DNA from: an uncultured Lautropia sp.
GTDB lineage: Bacteria; Pseudomonadota; Gammaproteobacteria; Burkholderiales; Burkholderiaceae_E
Assembly (NCBI GenBank): GCA_938046755.1
Contig: CALIXC010000030.1
Location: 1-13,495 of the forward strand
Reading direction: 5' to 3'
Length of the DNA stretch: 13,495 nucleotides
Part shown: piece after piece, positions 1-7,027 of the stretch
Numbering within the stretch: position 1 is the first letter of the stretch
How the letters are laid out: each line of letters opens with the position of its first letter
Notes under the pieces: generated by a model
The model's input: the letters and a program-made list of their open reading frames with translations, nothing else
The model's database searches: none
What the model was told of the DNA's origin: nothing
Position numbers and translations under genes: made by a program

Positions 1-3000
1 ACCAGATGGCCTCGCTCATGAAGACGGATGCCTCTGGCCTGAACGACCTTGCCCGTGAGGCAACGCACATCTACCCCATTGCGTCGCGCTGTGGCGTCTT
101 TGCCAAGTCCGATGTTCAGCCTCTCCTAAACGAGGGTGCCGCCCCCGCAGACATCGCGGCGTCCATCTTCCAGGCCGTCGCGAACCAGACGGTCAGCGGC
201 CTTGCCTGCGGCCATCCCATCCGTGGCTACGTGGCCTTCCTGGGAGGACCCCTGCAGTATCTCTCCGAGCTGCGCCACCGCTTCTACGTCACGCTGAAGC
301 TCGACGAGGAACACCGCGTCATCCCCCAAAATGCCCACCTCTTCGTGGCCACGGGCGCGGCGCTCGCCGGGGAGTCCGACAGGCGGGTGAACTTCCAGGA
401 GGTCGTCGACGCCCTCACCAACCTCAAGGACACGCAGGGCTCAGAGGTCGCCCGCCTTGAGCCCCTCTTTGCCGATGAGGCTGCCTACCAGGAGTTCAAG
501 AAGCGCCACGACGCCCAGGTCGTCCCCAAGGGCAGGCTCGAGGGCTACTGCGGCCGTGTGTTCATCGGTATCGACGCCGGCTCCACCACGATGAAGGCCG
601 CCGTCGTGGGGGAGGCGGGAGAGCTCCTCTACACCTGGTACGACAACAACAACGGCGACATCCTGGGGACCGCCAAGAAGATCATGGACGACATCTACGA
701 CCGTCTGCCAGAGGGCTGTGCCATAGGGCACGTGACCACGACCGGCTACGGCGAGGGCATCCTGATCGAGGCCCTGCGCGCCGACTCCGGCGAGATAGAG
801 ACGGTTGCTCACCTGCGCGGCGCCAAGGCCTTCGTGCCCGACGTCGAGTTCATCCTGGACATAGGAGGCCAGGACATGAAGTGCCTGCAGGTCAAGGGGG
901 GTGTCATCGAGCATATCATGCTCAACGAGGCTTGCTCGGCCGGCTGCGGCTCCTTCATCGCGAACTTCGCCGACTCCATGGGCATGACGGTGCAGGAGTT
1001 CGCACAGGCTGCCGTGCGCGGAGCGCGCCCCATCGACCTCGGCAGCCGCTGCACCGTCTTCATGAACTCCCGCGTGAAGCAGGCCCAGAAGGAGGGGGCG
1101 ACCATCGGTGACGTGGCGGCGGGCCTCTCGTACTCCGTCATCAAGAACGCGCTCTTCAAGGTCATCAAGCTGCGCGACTACGATGAGATCGGCAGATACG
1201 TCATCGTCCAGGGCGGCACCTTCATGAGTGATGCCACGCTCAGGGCCTTCGAGCTGCTCACGGGTCGCGACGTCATACGACCAGACATTGCGGGCACCAT
1301 GGGCGCCTACGGGGCGGCTCTGCTCGCCCGAGACCGGGCGGGCGCCACGGGCACATCTTCGCTCCTCTCGCGCGAGGAGATAGACAATCTCAAGGTCAAG
1401 CGCAGGAACTCGCACTGTGGCCTGTGCTCGAACAACTGCCAGCTCACCATCAACGACTTCGGCGGAGGCAGGCGCTTCATCACGGGAAACCGCTGCGAGA
1501 AGGGCTCCGGCAAGCCCAGACGCGAGCAGAGCAAGGCGCCGAACCTCTTTGACTTCAAGAACCGCCTGCTCTTTGACCGTCACTCACTGCCGGTGGACGA
1601 GGCGCCCCGCGGCACCGTGGGCATCCCCCGCGCACTCAACATGTACGAGAACTATCCCTTCTGGCACACCTTCTTCACCAAGCTCGGCTTCTCGGTCATC
1701 CTCTCTGACAAGACCACCAAGAAGACCTACGAGGCGGGCATCGAGTCCATGCCGTCCGAGTCCGTGTGCTACCCGGCCAAGCTCAGCCACGGCCACATCA
1801 TGAACCTGCTCGGCAAGGACCCCGACTTCATCTGGATGCCCTGCATCCGCTGGGAGCGACAGGAGGACGACTCCGCGACCAACCACTACAACTGCCCGAT
1901 AGTCATGAGCTATCCGCAGTCCTTAGAGCTCAACGTCGACGAGCTCTCCTCCCCCAAGGTCGAGTACCTGGACCCCTTCATCCCCTACGACAACAAGAAG
2001 GAGCTCAAGCGCCGCCTCTTTGAGGTCATCGCCGTCCAGCGTGTCGAGGACGCCGCGTCCGGCAAGGGGCGTGTGCGTGGGACGCCCATCACGCGCAGGG
2101 AGATAGACGCGGCCGTGAACGCGGCCTGGGAGGAGGACCTCGCCTTCAAGGAGGCCATGCACCGCAAGGGTGATGAGACCCTCAAGTGGATAGAGGACAC
2201 GGGTTCTCACGGCATTGTGCTGGCGGGGCGTCCCTACCACAACGACGGCGAGATAAACCATGCCATCCCCGAGCTGCTCCACGGCTTTGGCCTTGCGGTC
2301 CTCACCGAGGACTCCGTGGCCCACAAGATGATGCCCGAGCGGCCCATCCGTGTCGTGGACCAGTGGATGTACCACAGCCGTCTCTACCGTGCCGCCCGCT
2401 TTGTCGCGAGCAGGAACGACCTCGACCTCATCCAGCTGCAGTCCTTTGGCTGTGGCCTCGACGCTCTCACGACCGACCAGGTGCAGGAGATACTCGAGGC
2501 CTCCGGCAAGATATACACCGTGCTCAAGATAGACGAGGTCTCCAACCTCGGCGCTGCCCGCATTCGCGTGCGCTCGCTCATGGCCGCCCTCAAGGAGCAG
2601 AAGGCCGAGCTCGAGCGCCAGACGGCCGCCGGCATCGCGCTTGAGGCCGCGCCCGTGGGTGTGCGCATGGCCGATGGCTCCTTGGAGCGCGCCCGCCAGA
2701 CCGACCTCTCCCGTCGCACGCCCGTGTATCGCGAGGCGAAGAGCGCTGCGTTCACGAAGCACAACTATACCAAGGAGATGCAGGCCAAGGGCTACACCAT
2801 CCTTGCCCCGCAGATGGCGCCCATCCACTTCGACATCGTGGAGGCCCTGCTCAGGGCGGAGGGCTACAACTGCGTGCTCTTGCCCTCGGTCGACCACAAG
2901 GCTGTGGACACGGGCCTCAAGTACGTGAACAACGACATCTGCTACCCGTCCATCCTGGTCACGGGCCAGATTATGGAGGCCGTCCTCTCGGGTAAGTACG

Positions 3001-3089
3001 ACCTCACGCGCACGGCGGTCCTGATCACCCAGACGGGCGGGGGGTGTCGCGCCACTAACTACATCGCCCTCATCCGCAAGGCCCTCAAG
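1..3089 (+). CDS. Long-form acyl-CoA dehydratase activase (BadF/BadG-type ATPase, DUF2229), truncated at both ends
   Basis: The frame is open from the first complete codon (position 3, CAG), so the ATG at 6 is internal, not a start. Counting residues from that ATG, about 1-140 are the end of a first BadF/BadG/BcrA/BcrD ATPase domain (SRCGVFAKSDVQ, then FLGGPLQY). A second complete ATPase domain begins near 186 with the phosphate-binding FIGIDAGSTT, followed by LDIGGQD, NEACSAGCGSF and SRCTVF. In characterised HgdC-type activators, cysteines at such places hold a [4Fe-4S] cluster between subunits. A DUF2229-like region follows from about 470, opening with CGLCSNNC and a later Cys in GNRCEKG, and containing MPSESVCYPAK and PCIRWERQ. 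The last recognisable family segment is TGGGCRATNYIALIRKAL, near 3035-3089. HgdC-type proteins use ATP to inject an electron into 2-hydroxyacyl-CoA dehydratases; the long form's partner is unknown. Coding style suggests Coriobacteriia. The natural C-terminus is missing because the frame runs into PPK2. Confidence 0.85.
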
Positions 3090-3110
3090 GGCAAGATGCC
3101 CAAGAAGCTG
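3075..3110. other. Chimeric junction between two unrelated genomes
   Basis: Left of here the reading frame is an actinobacterial-type activase. Right of here it is a betaproteobacterial-type PPK2, in the same frame and with no stop codon between. The exact breakpoint cannot be fixed; the most likely interval is roughly 3081-3098, between the activase segment ending RKAL and the PPK2 segment beginning MPKKLMHSLA. Codon choice changes across it: Ile ATA occurs repeatedly to the left (for example near 723, 860 and 1279) and is not seen in the PPK2 part, while Glu GAA becomes common to the right. No insertion sequence, integrase or attachment-site signature is visible. An assembly or amplification chimera is more likely than a natural fusion. 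Confidence 0.75.
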
Positions 3111-3953
3111 ATGCACTCGCTCGCCAACCCCGACGAGGAGCTGGCTGATGACTGGCGTGACGGCGCCTATCCGTACAAGAACCTGATGCGCCGCGCCACC
3201 TACGAGAAGGAAAAGTTCCGTCTGCAGGTGGAACTGCTGAAGCTGCAGGCCTGGGCCAAGGAAACCGGCCAGCGCATCGTCATCCTGTTCGAGGGACGCG
3301 ATGCGGCCGGCAAGGGTGGCACCATCAAGCGCTTCATGGAGCATCTGAACCCGCGGGGAGCCCGTGTGGTGGCGCTCGAGAAACCCACCGACACCGAACG
3401 CGGCCAGTGGTACTTCCAGCGCTACATCGAGCATCTGCCCACGCATGGCGAGATCGTGCTCTTTGATCGCAGCTGGTACAACCGGGCGGGTGTGGAACGC
3501 GTGATGGGTTTCTGTACCAACGAGGAATACCAGGAGTTCATGAAGCAGGCGCCCGAGTTCGAACGCCACCTGGTGCGCAGCGGCATCCACCTGGTGAAAT
3601 TCTGGTTCAGTGTCAGCCAGAAGGAGCAGCGCCGCCGCTTCCGCGAACGCGCAGCCCATCCGCTCAAGCAATGGAAGCTGAGCCCCATCGACAAGGCGTC
3701 GCTGGATAAGTGGGATGACTACACCCGCGCCAAGGAAGCGATGTTCTTCGAGACCGACACGGCCGACAGCCCTTGGACGGTGATCAAGAGCGACTGCAAG
3801 AAGCGCGCCCGCCTCAACGCCATGCGCTACATCCTTCACAAGCTTCCCTACAGCAACAAGTCCATCGAACGGATCGGCAAGCTGGATCCACTGATCGTGG
3901 GTCGGGCCCATGTGGTGTACGAGCGCGGCGAGCGCCCTGATGCCCTGCTGTAA
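3096..3953 (+). CDS. ppk2: Polyphosphate kinase 2 (PPK2 family, class I type)
   Basis: PPK2 enzymes transfer phosphate between polyphosphate and nucleoside diphosphates such as ADP or GDP in the cytoplasm. Taking ATG 3096 as the start gives 285 residues, normal for a single-domain PPK2. The Walker A loop GRDAAGKGG is at residues 67-75, the Walker B and arginine region FDRSWYNRAG starts at 123, and the lid-type segment RRRFRERAAHPLKQWKLSP follows. The pattern GAYPYKNLM plus KLQAWAKETGQR before Walker A is typical of proteobacterial members. The AGGG five bases before ATG 3096 could serve as a ribosome site, but it lies in the junction zone and may belong to the other genome. As written the gene is fused in frame to the upstream activase, giving an apparent protein of 1315 residues from position 6; I treat that fusion as artefactual. 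The native promoter is not in the window. A convergent DUF465 gene follows. Confidence 0.88.
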   Translation: MPKKLMHSLANPDEELADDWRDGAYPYKNLMRRATYEKEKFRLQVELLKLQAWAKETGQRIVILFEGRDAAGKGGTIKRFMEHLNPRGARVVALEKPTDTERGQWYFQRYIEHLPTHGEIVLFDRSWYNRAGVERVMGFCTNEEYQEFMKQAPEFERHLVRSGIHLVKFWFSVSQKEQRRRFRERAAHPLKQWKLSPIDKASLDKWDDYTRAKEAMFFETDTADSPWTVIKSDCKKRARLNAMRYILHKLPYSNKSIERIGKLDPLIVGRAHVVYERGERPDALL

Positions 3954-4051
3954 GCGCTGTGGGTGATCGGCACAGGCCCCTCGCATGGGGGGCCTGCCGC
4001 TGACGGATGTTCCCGCCATTGATGACCCGAAAGCCCCTCACCGGGAGGCGT

Positions 4052-4089
4052 CCATGAAAAAAGCGCCCTGCAGGGCGCTTTTTTCATGG
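4052..4089. terminator. Bidirectional intrinsic terminator, 38-bp perfect palindrome
   Basis: Positions 4052-4070 and 4071-4089 are exact reverse complements. The GC core AGCGCCCTGCAGGGCGCT is flanked by a run of A on the left and T on the right, so on either strand the hairpin is followed by a U tract. It lies about 100 bases after the ppk2 stop and 19 bases beyond the stop of the minus-strand DUF465 gene, so it can end both convergent transcripts. A weaker hairpin (8-bp stem, 3973-3980 with 3989-3996) precedes it but has no T tract. Confidence 0.88.
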
Positions 4090-4107
4090 CGATCCGACTC
4101 GGCCGGA

Positions 4108-4329
4108 TCAGGCCTTGCCGTCTGCTTTGCGCAGGATCTCGTACATCTCGTCCTTCAGACGCAGCTTCTCTTTCTTGAGATTCTCGATCTCGACGGATGC
4201 CGTGCGCTCGACACCGGCTTCCATGGCCTTGATCTTGTGGTCGAGTTCGTTGTGCTTGTCGAACAGACGTGCAAAATGCGAGTCTTCGGTCTTAAGCTTG
4301 GTGATCAATCCACGAAATTCCGGAAACAT
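4108..4329 (-). CDS. Small DUF465 / YdcH-family protein
   Basis: This is a 73-residue protein beginning MFPEFRGLITKLK and ending in a Lys-rich tail. The segment HFARLFDKHNELDHKI and the later EIENLKKEKLRLKDEMYEIL are the two heptad-like helices expected of the DUF465/YdcH family, an all-helical, probably hairpin-shaped cytosolic protein of unknown biochemical role found widely in proteobacteria. The open frame extends upstream to 4707, but the family start fits the ATG at 4329, which has a GAGG motif about ten bases upstream. The extension has no family similarity and overlaps dinB on the other strand. The gene converges with ppk2 and shares its palindromic terminator. No signal peptide or membrane segment is present. 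Family assignment is firm; function is unknown. Confidence 0.85.
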   Translation of the reverse strand: MFPEFRGLITKLKTEDSHFARLFDKHNELDHKIKAMEAGVERTASVEIENLKKEKLRLKDEMYEILRKADGKA

Positions 4330-4534
4330 GCCAGTCAACCTCGAAAGTTGGAACAGAAAGAGGAAACACAGCCGAAGAGATTCGGCCGGCAACTGTATTG
4401 ATACTAGCACAAGGCGCCCGTGTTTCCCCGGTCGACAGCAGCAGGCAATGGCCCCAGCAAGACACGAGGCAGCCACAGGGCGTTTGCTCAGGGAAAACCC
4501 GGATATCGGCGCTGCCTCGCGCTGCTCACCTGTC

Positions 4535-4540
4535 GGAAGA
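4535..4540 (+). promoter_or_regulatory. Ribosome binding site deciding the dinB start
   Basis: GGAAGA sits five bases before ATG 4546. This supports that ATG over the in-frame ATG at 4420, whose 42 extra residues are not part of the Y-family polymerase fold. Confidence 0.55.
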
Positions 4541-4545
4541 CGGCC

Positions 4546-5784
4546 ATGAGCAGCGCCCCCTCCCGGCGCATTGCCCATCTGGACATGGATGCTTTCTTCG
4601 CCTCGGTGACGCTGCTGCAGTATCCGCAGCTTCAGGCCCTGCCGGTGGTCATTGGTGGACAACGGATGACGCCCGAGGAACTGGTGGCCCACATCAACGA
4701 GCGCCATCCGGGCAGCCGGTGGCAGGCGGACGCGCTGCAGGCCATCGACCCCGCCCAGTTCCCCCGACTGAGCGACTACCGGGGGCGAGGCGTGGCCACC
4801 ACCGCCACCTATGCTGCCCGGCAGTTCGGACTGGGTTCGGGCATGGGGCTAGCCCGGGCTGCACACCTGTGCCCGCAGGCCATCCTGCTGCCGCCCGATT
4901 TCGAGCGCTATCGCTGCTTTTCCCAGGCCTTCAAGGCGATCATCTTGTCCGAAGCACCCGTTATGGAGGATCGGGGCATCGACGAGGTGTTCATCGACCT
5001 GACGAAGGTGGCGGGCGTACAGGAGGACGGCGGACTTGCGCTGGCCACGCGGCTGCAGGCGCGCATCCAGGCCGAAACAGGGTTGAGCTGCTCGATCGGG
5101 GTTGCTCCCAACAAGCTGATCGCCAAGATGGCCAGCGACCTGGACAAGCCGCACGGCATCACGATCATTCACCCCGAGGATCTGCAGACACGGATCTGGC
5201 CCCTGCCCTGCCGCCGCATCAACGGCATCGGCCCCAAGACCGACAAACGGCTGCAAAAACTGGGCGTGCTGACCATTGCCCAGTTGGCCGCCTGTGACAC
5301 GGCCTGGCTGGTGGAACAATTCGGCACACGAACCGGTCAGTGGCTACACGATACCGCCTGGGGACACGATGACCGCCCGGTGGCCAATCGGACCGCGCCG
5401 GTGACGATCAGCCGTGAGACCACCTTCGAGCGCGACCTGCATGCCGTGCATGACCGCACTGAGCTGGCCACCATCTTCACACGGCTGGCCGAGCAGGCAG
5501 CTCAGGATCTGCGGCGCAAGGGCTATAGGGGCCGCACGGTGGGCATCAAGCTGCGCTATGCGGATTTCCGTACCGTGACGCGCGAGCTAACGACAGAGGC
5601 CCCGACACAGGACGCAGGCGAAATCCGCCGGCTGGCTGGCCGCTGCCTGAAGCGGGTGGACCTGCAACGGCGCTTTCGGCTGCTGGGCATTCGCGTATCA
5701 TCGCTGGAACGCGCCGATGAGACGAATGGAGCGGCTCCTAATGCACACGCACAGCCGCCCCTGCAGGGGGAATTGCCCTTCTGA
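4546..5784 (+). CDS. dinB: DNA polymerase IV (Y-family translesion polymerase)
   Basis: This is an error-prone polymerase that copies past damaged template bases, usually on the sliding clamp. It has 412 residues against 351 for E. coli DinB. The palm motif HLDMDAFFASV near residue 11 gives the first catalytic Asp (D13), and RGIDEVFIDLT near 143 gives the acidic pair D146/E147. SIGVAPNKLIAKMASDLDKP, the RINGIGPKTDKRL helix-hairpin-helix and the little-finger region TISRETTFERDL follow in the standard order. The C-terminal QGELPF resembles a clamp-binding peptide. An insert of about 40 residues separates VIGGQ from RGVATTATYAAR; Burkholderiales homologues are known to carry a longer stretch here than E. 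coli. The gene diverges from the DUF465 gene across about 216 bases in which I could not identify a confident promoter or LexA box. It is followed 97 bases later by tRNA-Cys. Confidence 0.93.
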   Translation: MSSAPSRRIAHLDMDAFFASVTLLQYPQLQALPVVIGGQRMTPEELVAHINERHPGSRWQADALQAIDPAQFPRLSDYRGRGVATTATYAARQFGLGSGMGLARAAHLCPQAILLPPDFERYRCFSQAFKAIILSEAPVMEDRGIDEVFIDLTKVAGVQEDGGLALATRLQARIQAETGLSCSIGVAPNKLIAKMASDLDKPHGITIIHPEDLQTRIWPLPCRRINGIGPKTDKRLQKLGVLTIAQLAACDTAWLVEQFGTRTGQWLHDTAWGHDDRPVANRTAPVTISRETTFERDLHAVHDRTELATIFTRLAEQAAQDLRRKGYRGRTVGIKLRYADFRTVTRELTTEAPTQDAGEIRRLAGRCLKRVDLQRRFRLLGIRVSSLERADETNGAAPNAHAQPPLQGELPF

Positions 5785-5798
5785 GGGAAGCCTCTACT

Positions 5799-5878
5799 GA
5801 AGAAAGATTCCACCATGACGGCATGAAATATCAACAGACCCTTGACAGGACAGGGGAATTCCACCAGAATCTTTCTTC
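5799..5878. repeat. 12-bp perfect inverted repeat around the tRNA-Cys promoter
   Basis: GAAGAAAGATTC at 5799-5810 is exactly repeated in reverse complement at 5867-5878, with 56 bases between. The right arm overlaps the proposed -10 box and the expected transcription start of the tRNA. A 9-bp direct repeat, ATTCCACCA, lies beside the arms at 5807-5815 and 5858-5866. The arms are AT-rich, so this does not look like an intrinsic terminator for dinB. Function is not known. Confidence 0.6.
5842..5870 (+). promoter_or_regulatory. Sigma70-type promoter for tRNA-Cys
   Basis: A perfect TTGACA (5842-5847) is followed after 17 bases by CAGAAT (5865-5870), four of six matches to TATAAT. Transcription would start near 5877-5878, only a few bases before the mature tRNA at 5882, as expected for a tRNA gene with a short leader. 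Confidence 0.65.
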
Positions 5879-5881
5879 TCT

Positions 5882-5955
5882 GGCGGGGTGGCAGAGTGGT
5901 TATGCAGCGGCCTGCAAAGCCGTGTACGCCGGTTCGATTCCGACCTCCGCCTCCA
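5882..5955 (+). tRNA. tRNA-Cys (anticodon GCA)
   Basis: The 74-nt gene folds as a cloverleaf and encodes its own CCA end (5953-5955). The acceptor stem GGCGGGG (5882-5888) pairs with CTCCGCC (5945-5951), with one G-U pair. The anticodon stem GCGGC/GCCGT encloses the loop CTGCAAA, which carries GCA. The D loop contains AGTGGTTA, and the T loop is TTCGATT. The T stem GCCGG/CCGAC has one C-A mismatch at its second pair, where a C-G pair would be expected. It has its own promoter and a strong terminator, so it appears to be a single-gene unit convergent with pgsA. Confidence 0.93.
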
Positions 5956-5960
5956 GGTTC

Positions 5961-5996
5961 AAAAAGCCATTCATCGAATTCGATGAATGGCTTTTT
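5961..5996 (+). terminator. Intrinsic terminator of tRNA-Cys, 36-bp perfect palindrome
   Basis: Positions 5961-5978 and 5979-5996 are exact reverse complements, centred on GAATTC, with five A on the left and a T-rich run continuing to the right (CTTTTTTCTTTT). It begins six bases after the tRNA CCA end. Because it is symmetric it could also stop minus-strand transcripts coming from pgsA, about 150 bases away. The stretch from 5997 to 6145 holds nothing else I can recognise. Confidence 0.88.
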
Positions 5997-6145
5997 TCTT
6001 TTGCGGGCGCCGGTGGGGCTCTAGTTTCTCTTGCTTGCGGGTTCTTCAGACTTTCCGGGCCCTTCCTGGTTCCGGAGCATGCCTTGAGGCCTTGGGAGCA
6101 GCAGGCCCTGCCGCCGAGGCCGGAAACCGACCCGCGGCAGAATCG

Positions 6146-6724
6146 TCAATGAGCACCCTTGTCGCCCCGAAGCTGCGGCCAGGCTTGTTTGAGGTAATAG
6201 GCCATCGAGATGAAGGTCTGGATAGCGGCCAGCGTGATCATCCAGCTGCCCCAGTACTGACAGTCGAAGCTCCCGATGGGATCGTGGTAGAGCAGCATGG
6301 GAATGGCCAGCATCTGGACGGCTGTCTTGACCTTGCCCATCCAGTTGACGGCGACACTCTTGCGGGCACCGATGCTGGCCATCCATTCACGCAGGGCCGA
6401 GATGGTGATCTCGCGACCGATGATGATGATGGCAATGCCGGCATTGATGCGGTCCAGATCCAGCAGCATGACCAGCGCCACGCAGACCAGCAGCTTGTCG
6501 GCTACCGGGTCGAGGAACGCCCCCAGCTCGGTCTGCTGCCCCAGGCGCCGAGCCAGCCAGCCGTCCAGCCAGTCGGTGAGAGAGGCCAGGATGAACAGGA
6601 TGGTAGCGACGAGGTTGCGACTGTGTTCGCCCCATGCGTCGAAAGGCACCAGATAGACACAGACCAGCAGCGGTATGGCAAGAATGCGCTGCCAGGTCAG
6701 CAGATTGGGCAGATTGAAGGCCAT
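6146..6724 (-). CDS. pgsA: CDP-diacylglycerol--glycerol-3-phosphate 3-phosphatidyltransferase
   Basis: This inner-membrane enzyme makes phosphatidylglycerol phosphate from CDP-diacylglycerol and glycerol-3-phosphate, the committed step to phosphatidylglycerol. The 192-residue product has the complete CDP-alcohol phosphotransferase signature: D54-G55, A58-R59, G68, D72 and D76 (DG-x2-AR-x8-G-x3-D-x3-D). Several hydrophobic stretches fit membrane helices, for example around residues 11-27, 40-50, 78-90, 95-102 and 155-170. I chose the ATG at 6724 because MAFNLPNLLTWQRI matches the usual PgsA N-terminus; it lacks a clear ribosome site. An in-frame ATG at 6769 would add 15 residues and has AAGGG nine bases upstream, so it remains possible. 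It is last in the minus-strand block, after uvrC, an order also known from E. coli. Confidence 0.93.
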   Translation of the reverse strand: MAFNLPNLLTWQRILAIPLLVCVYLVPFDAWGEHSRNLVATILFILASLTDWLDGWLARRLGQQTELGAFLDPVADKLLVCVALVMLLDLDRINAGIAIIIIGREITISALREWMASIGARKSVAVNWMGKVKTAVQMLAIPMLLYHDPIGSFDCQYWGSWMITLAAIQTFISMAYYLKQAWPQLRGDKGAH

Positions 6725-7027
6725 GGGGGTGCACGTTCGGGTAAACGATCGCTGCACCGGCAGCCGCAATGACAGAACGCCCTTGCGGGGGCCAAACGCT
6801 GCGCCGGCAGTGCAAAAAAGCAGCGCGCCGGCGAAAGTGCAGCAACTGACCCAAGCCTATCACAATGGTCGGTGCAGGCAAAAATGCAACGATGCCGCCC
6901 GGCCGTACGCAGCACGCTGCGCTAGATTGGGGCACTGGAAGGATCGACGAATGCGGCCCGAGCGCCCCTGTGCGGGCGCTGCCAGGGGCATGGAAGGGAC
7001 GCGCCGGAGCGTTCCGGATCCCGGTCC
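6725..7027. other. Intergenic region between uvrC and pgsA
   Basis: This 303-base gap has no credible gene. A hairpin with a 7-bp stem (AGCGCCC 6961-6967, GGGCGCT 6974-6980) lies about 50 bases after the uvrC stop but has no T tract on the minus strand, so it is at best a weak or rho-assisted terminator or a processing site. A pair of GCGCCGGC words (near 6801 and 6825) flanks a run of six A. I found no convincing minus-strand promoter for pgsA. The part just upstream of ATG 6724 may be coding if the 6769 start is used. Confidence 0.5.

Noticed and set aside
441..1583. Minus-strand open frame of 380 codons
   Set aside because: It is antisense to the conserved ATPase domains and has low-complexity, shadow-like composition.
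3..3953. A natural activase-PPK2 fusion enzyme
   Set aside because: The activase lacks its C-terminal part, codon habits switch at the join, the flanking genes belong to a different phylum, and PPK2 is complete by itself. A chimera explains all of this more simply.
1923..4019. Long minus-strand open frame of 698 codons running across the junction
   Set aside because: It lies antisense to recognised activase and PPK2 coding sequence, has no recognisable domain, and is His/Val/Leu/Gly-rich in the way of high-GC shadow frames.
3985..4401. Plus-strand open frame of 138 codons
   Set aside because: It runs through the palindromic terminator and antisense to the DUF465 gene, with no family resemblance.
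4393..4408. Possible LexA (SOS) box upstream of dinB
   Set aside because: A CTGT half site is followed by GATAC, but the second half ACAG is absent at the required eight-base spacing.
6961..6980. Intrinsic terminator after uvrC
   Set aside because: The 7-bp hairpin is good but has no T run after it on the minus strand, so a terminator call is not supported.
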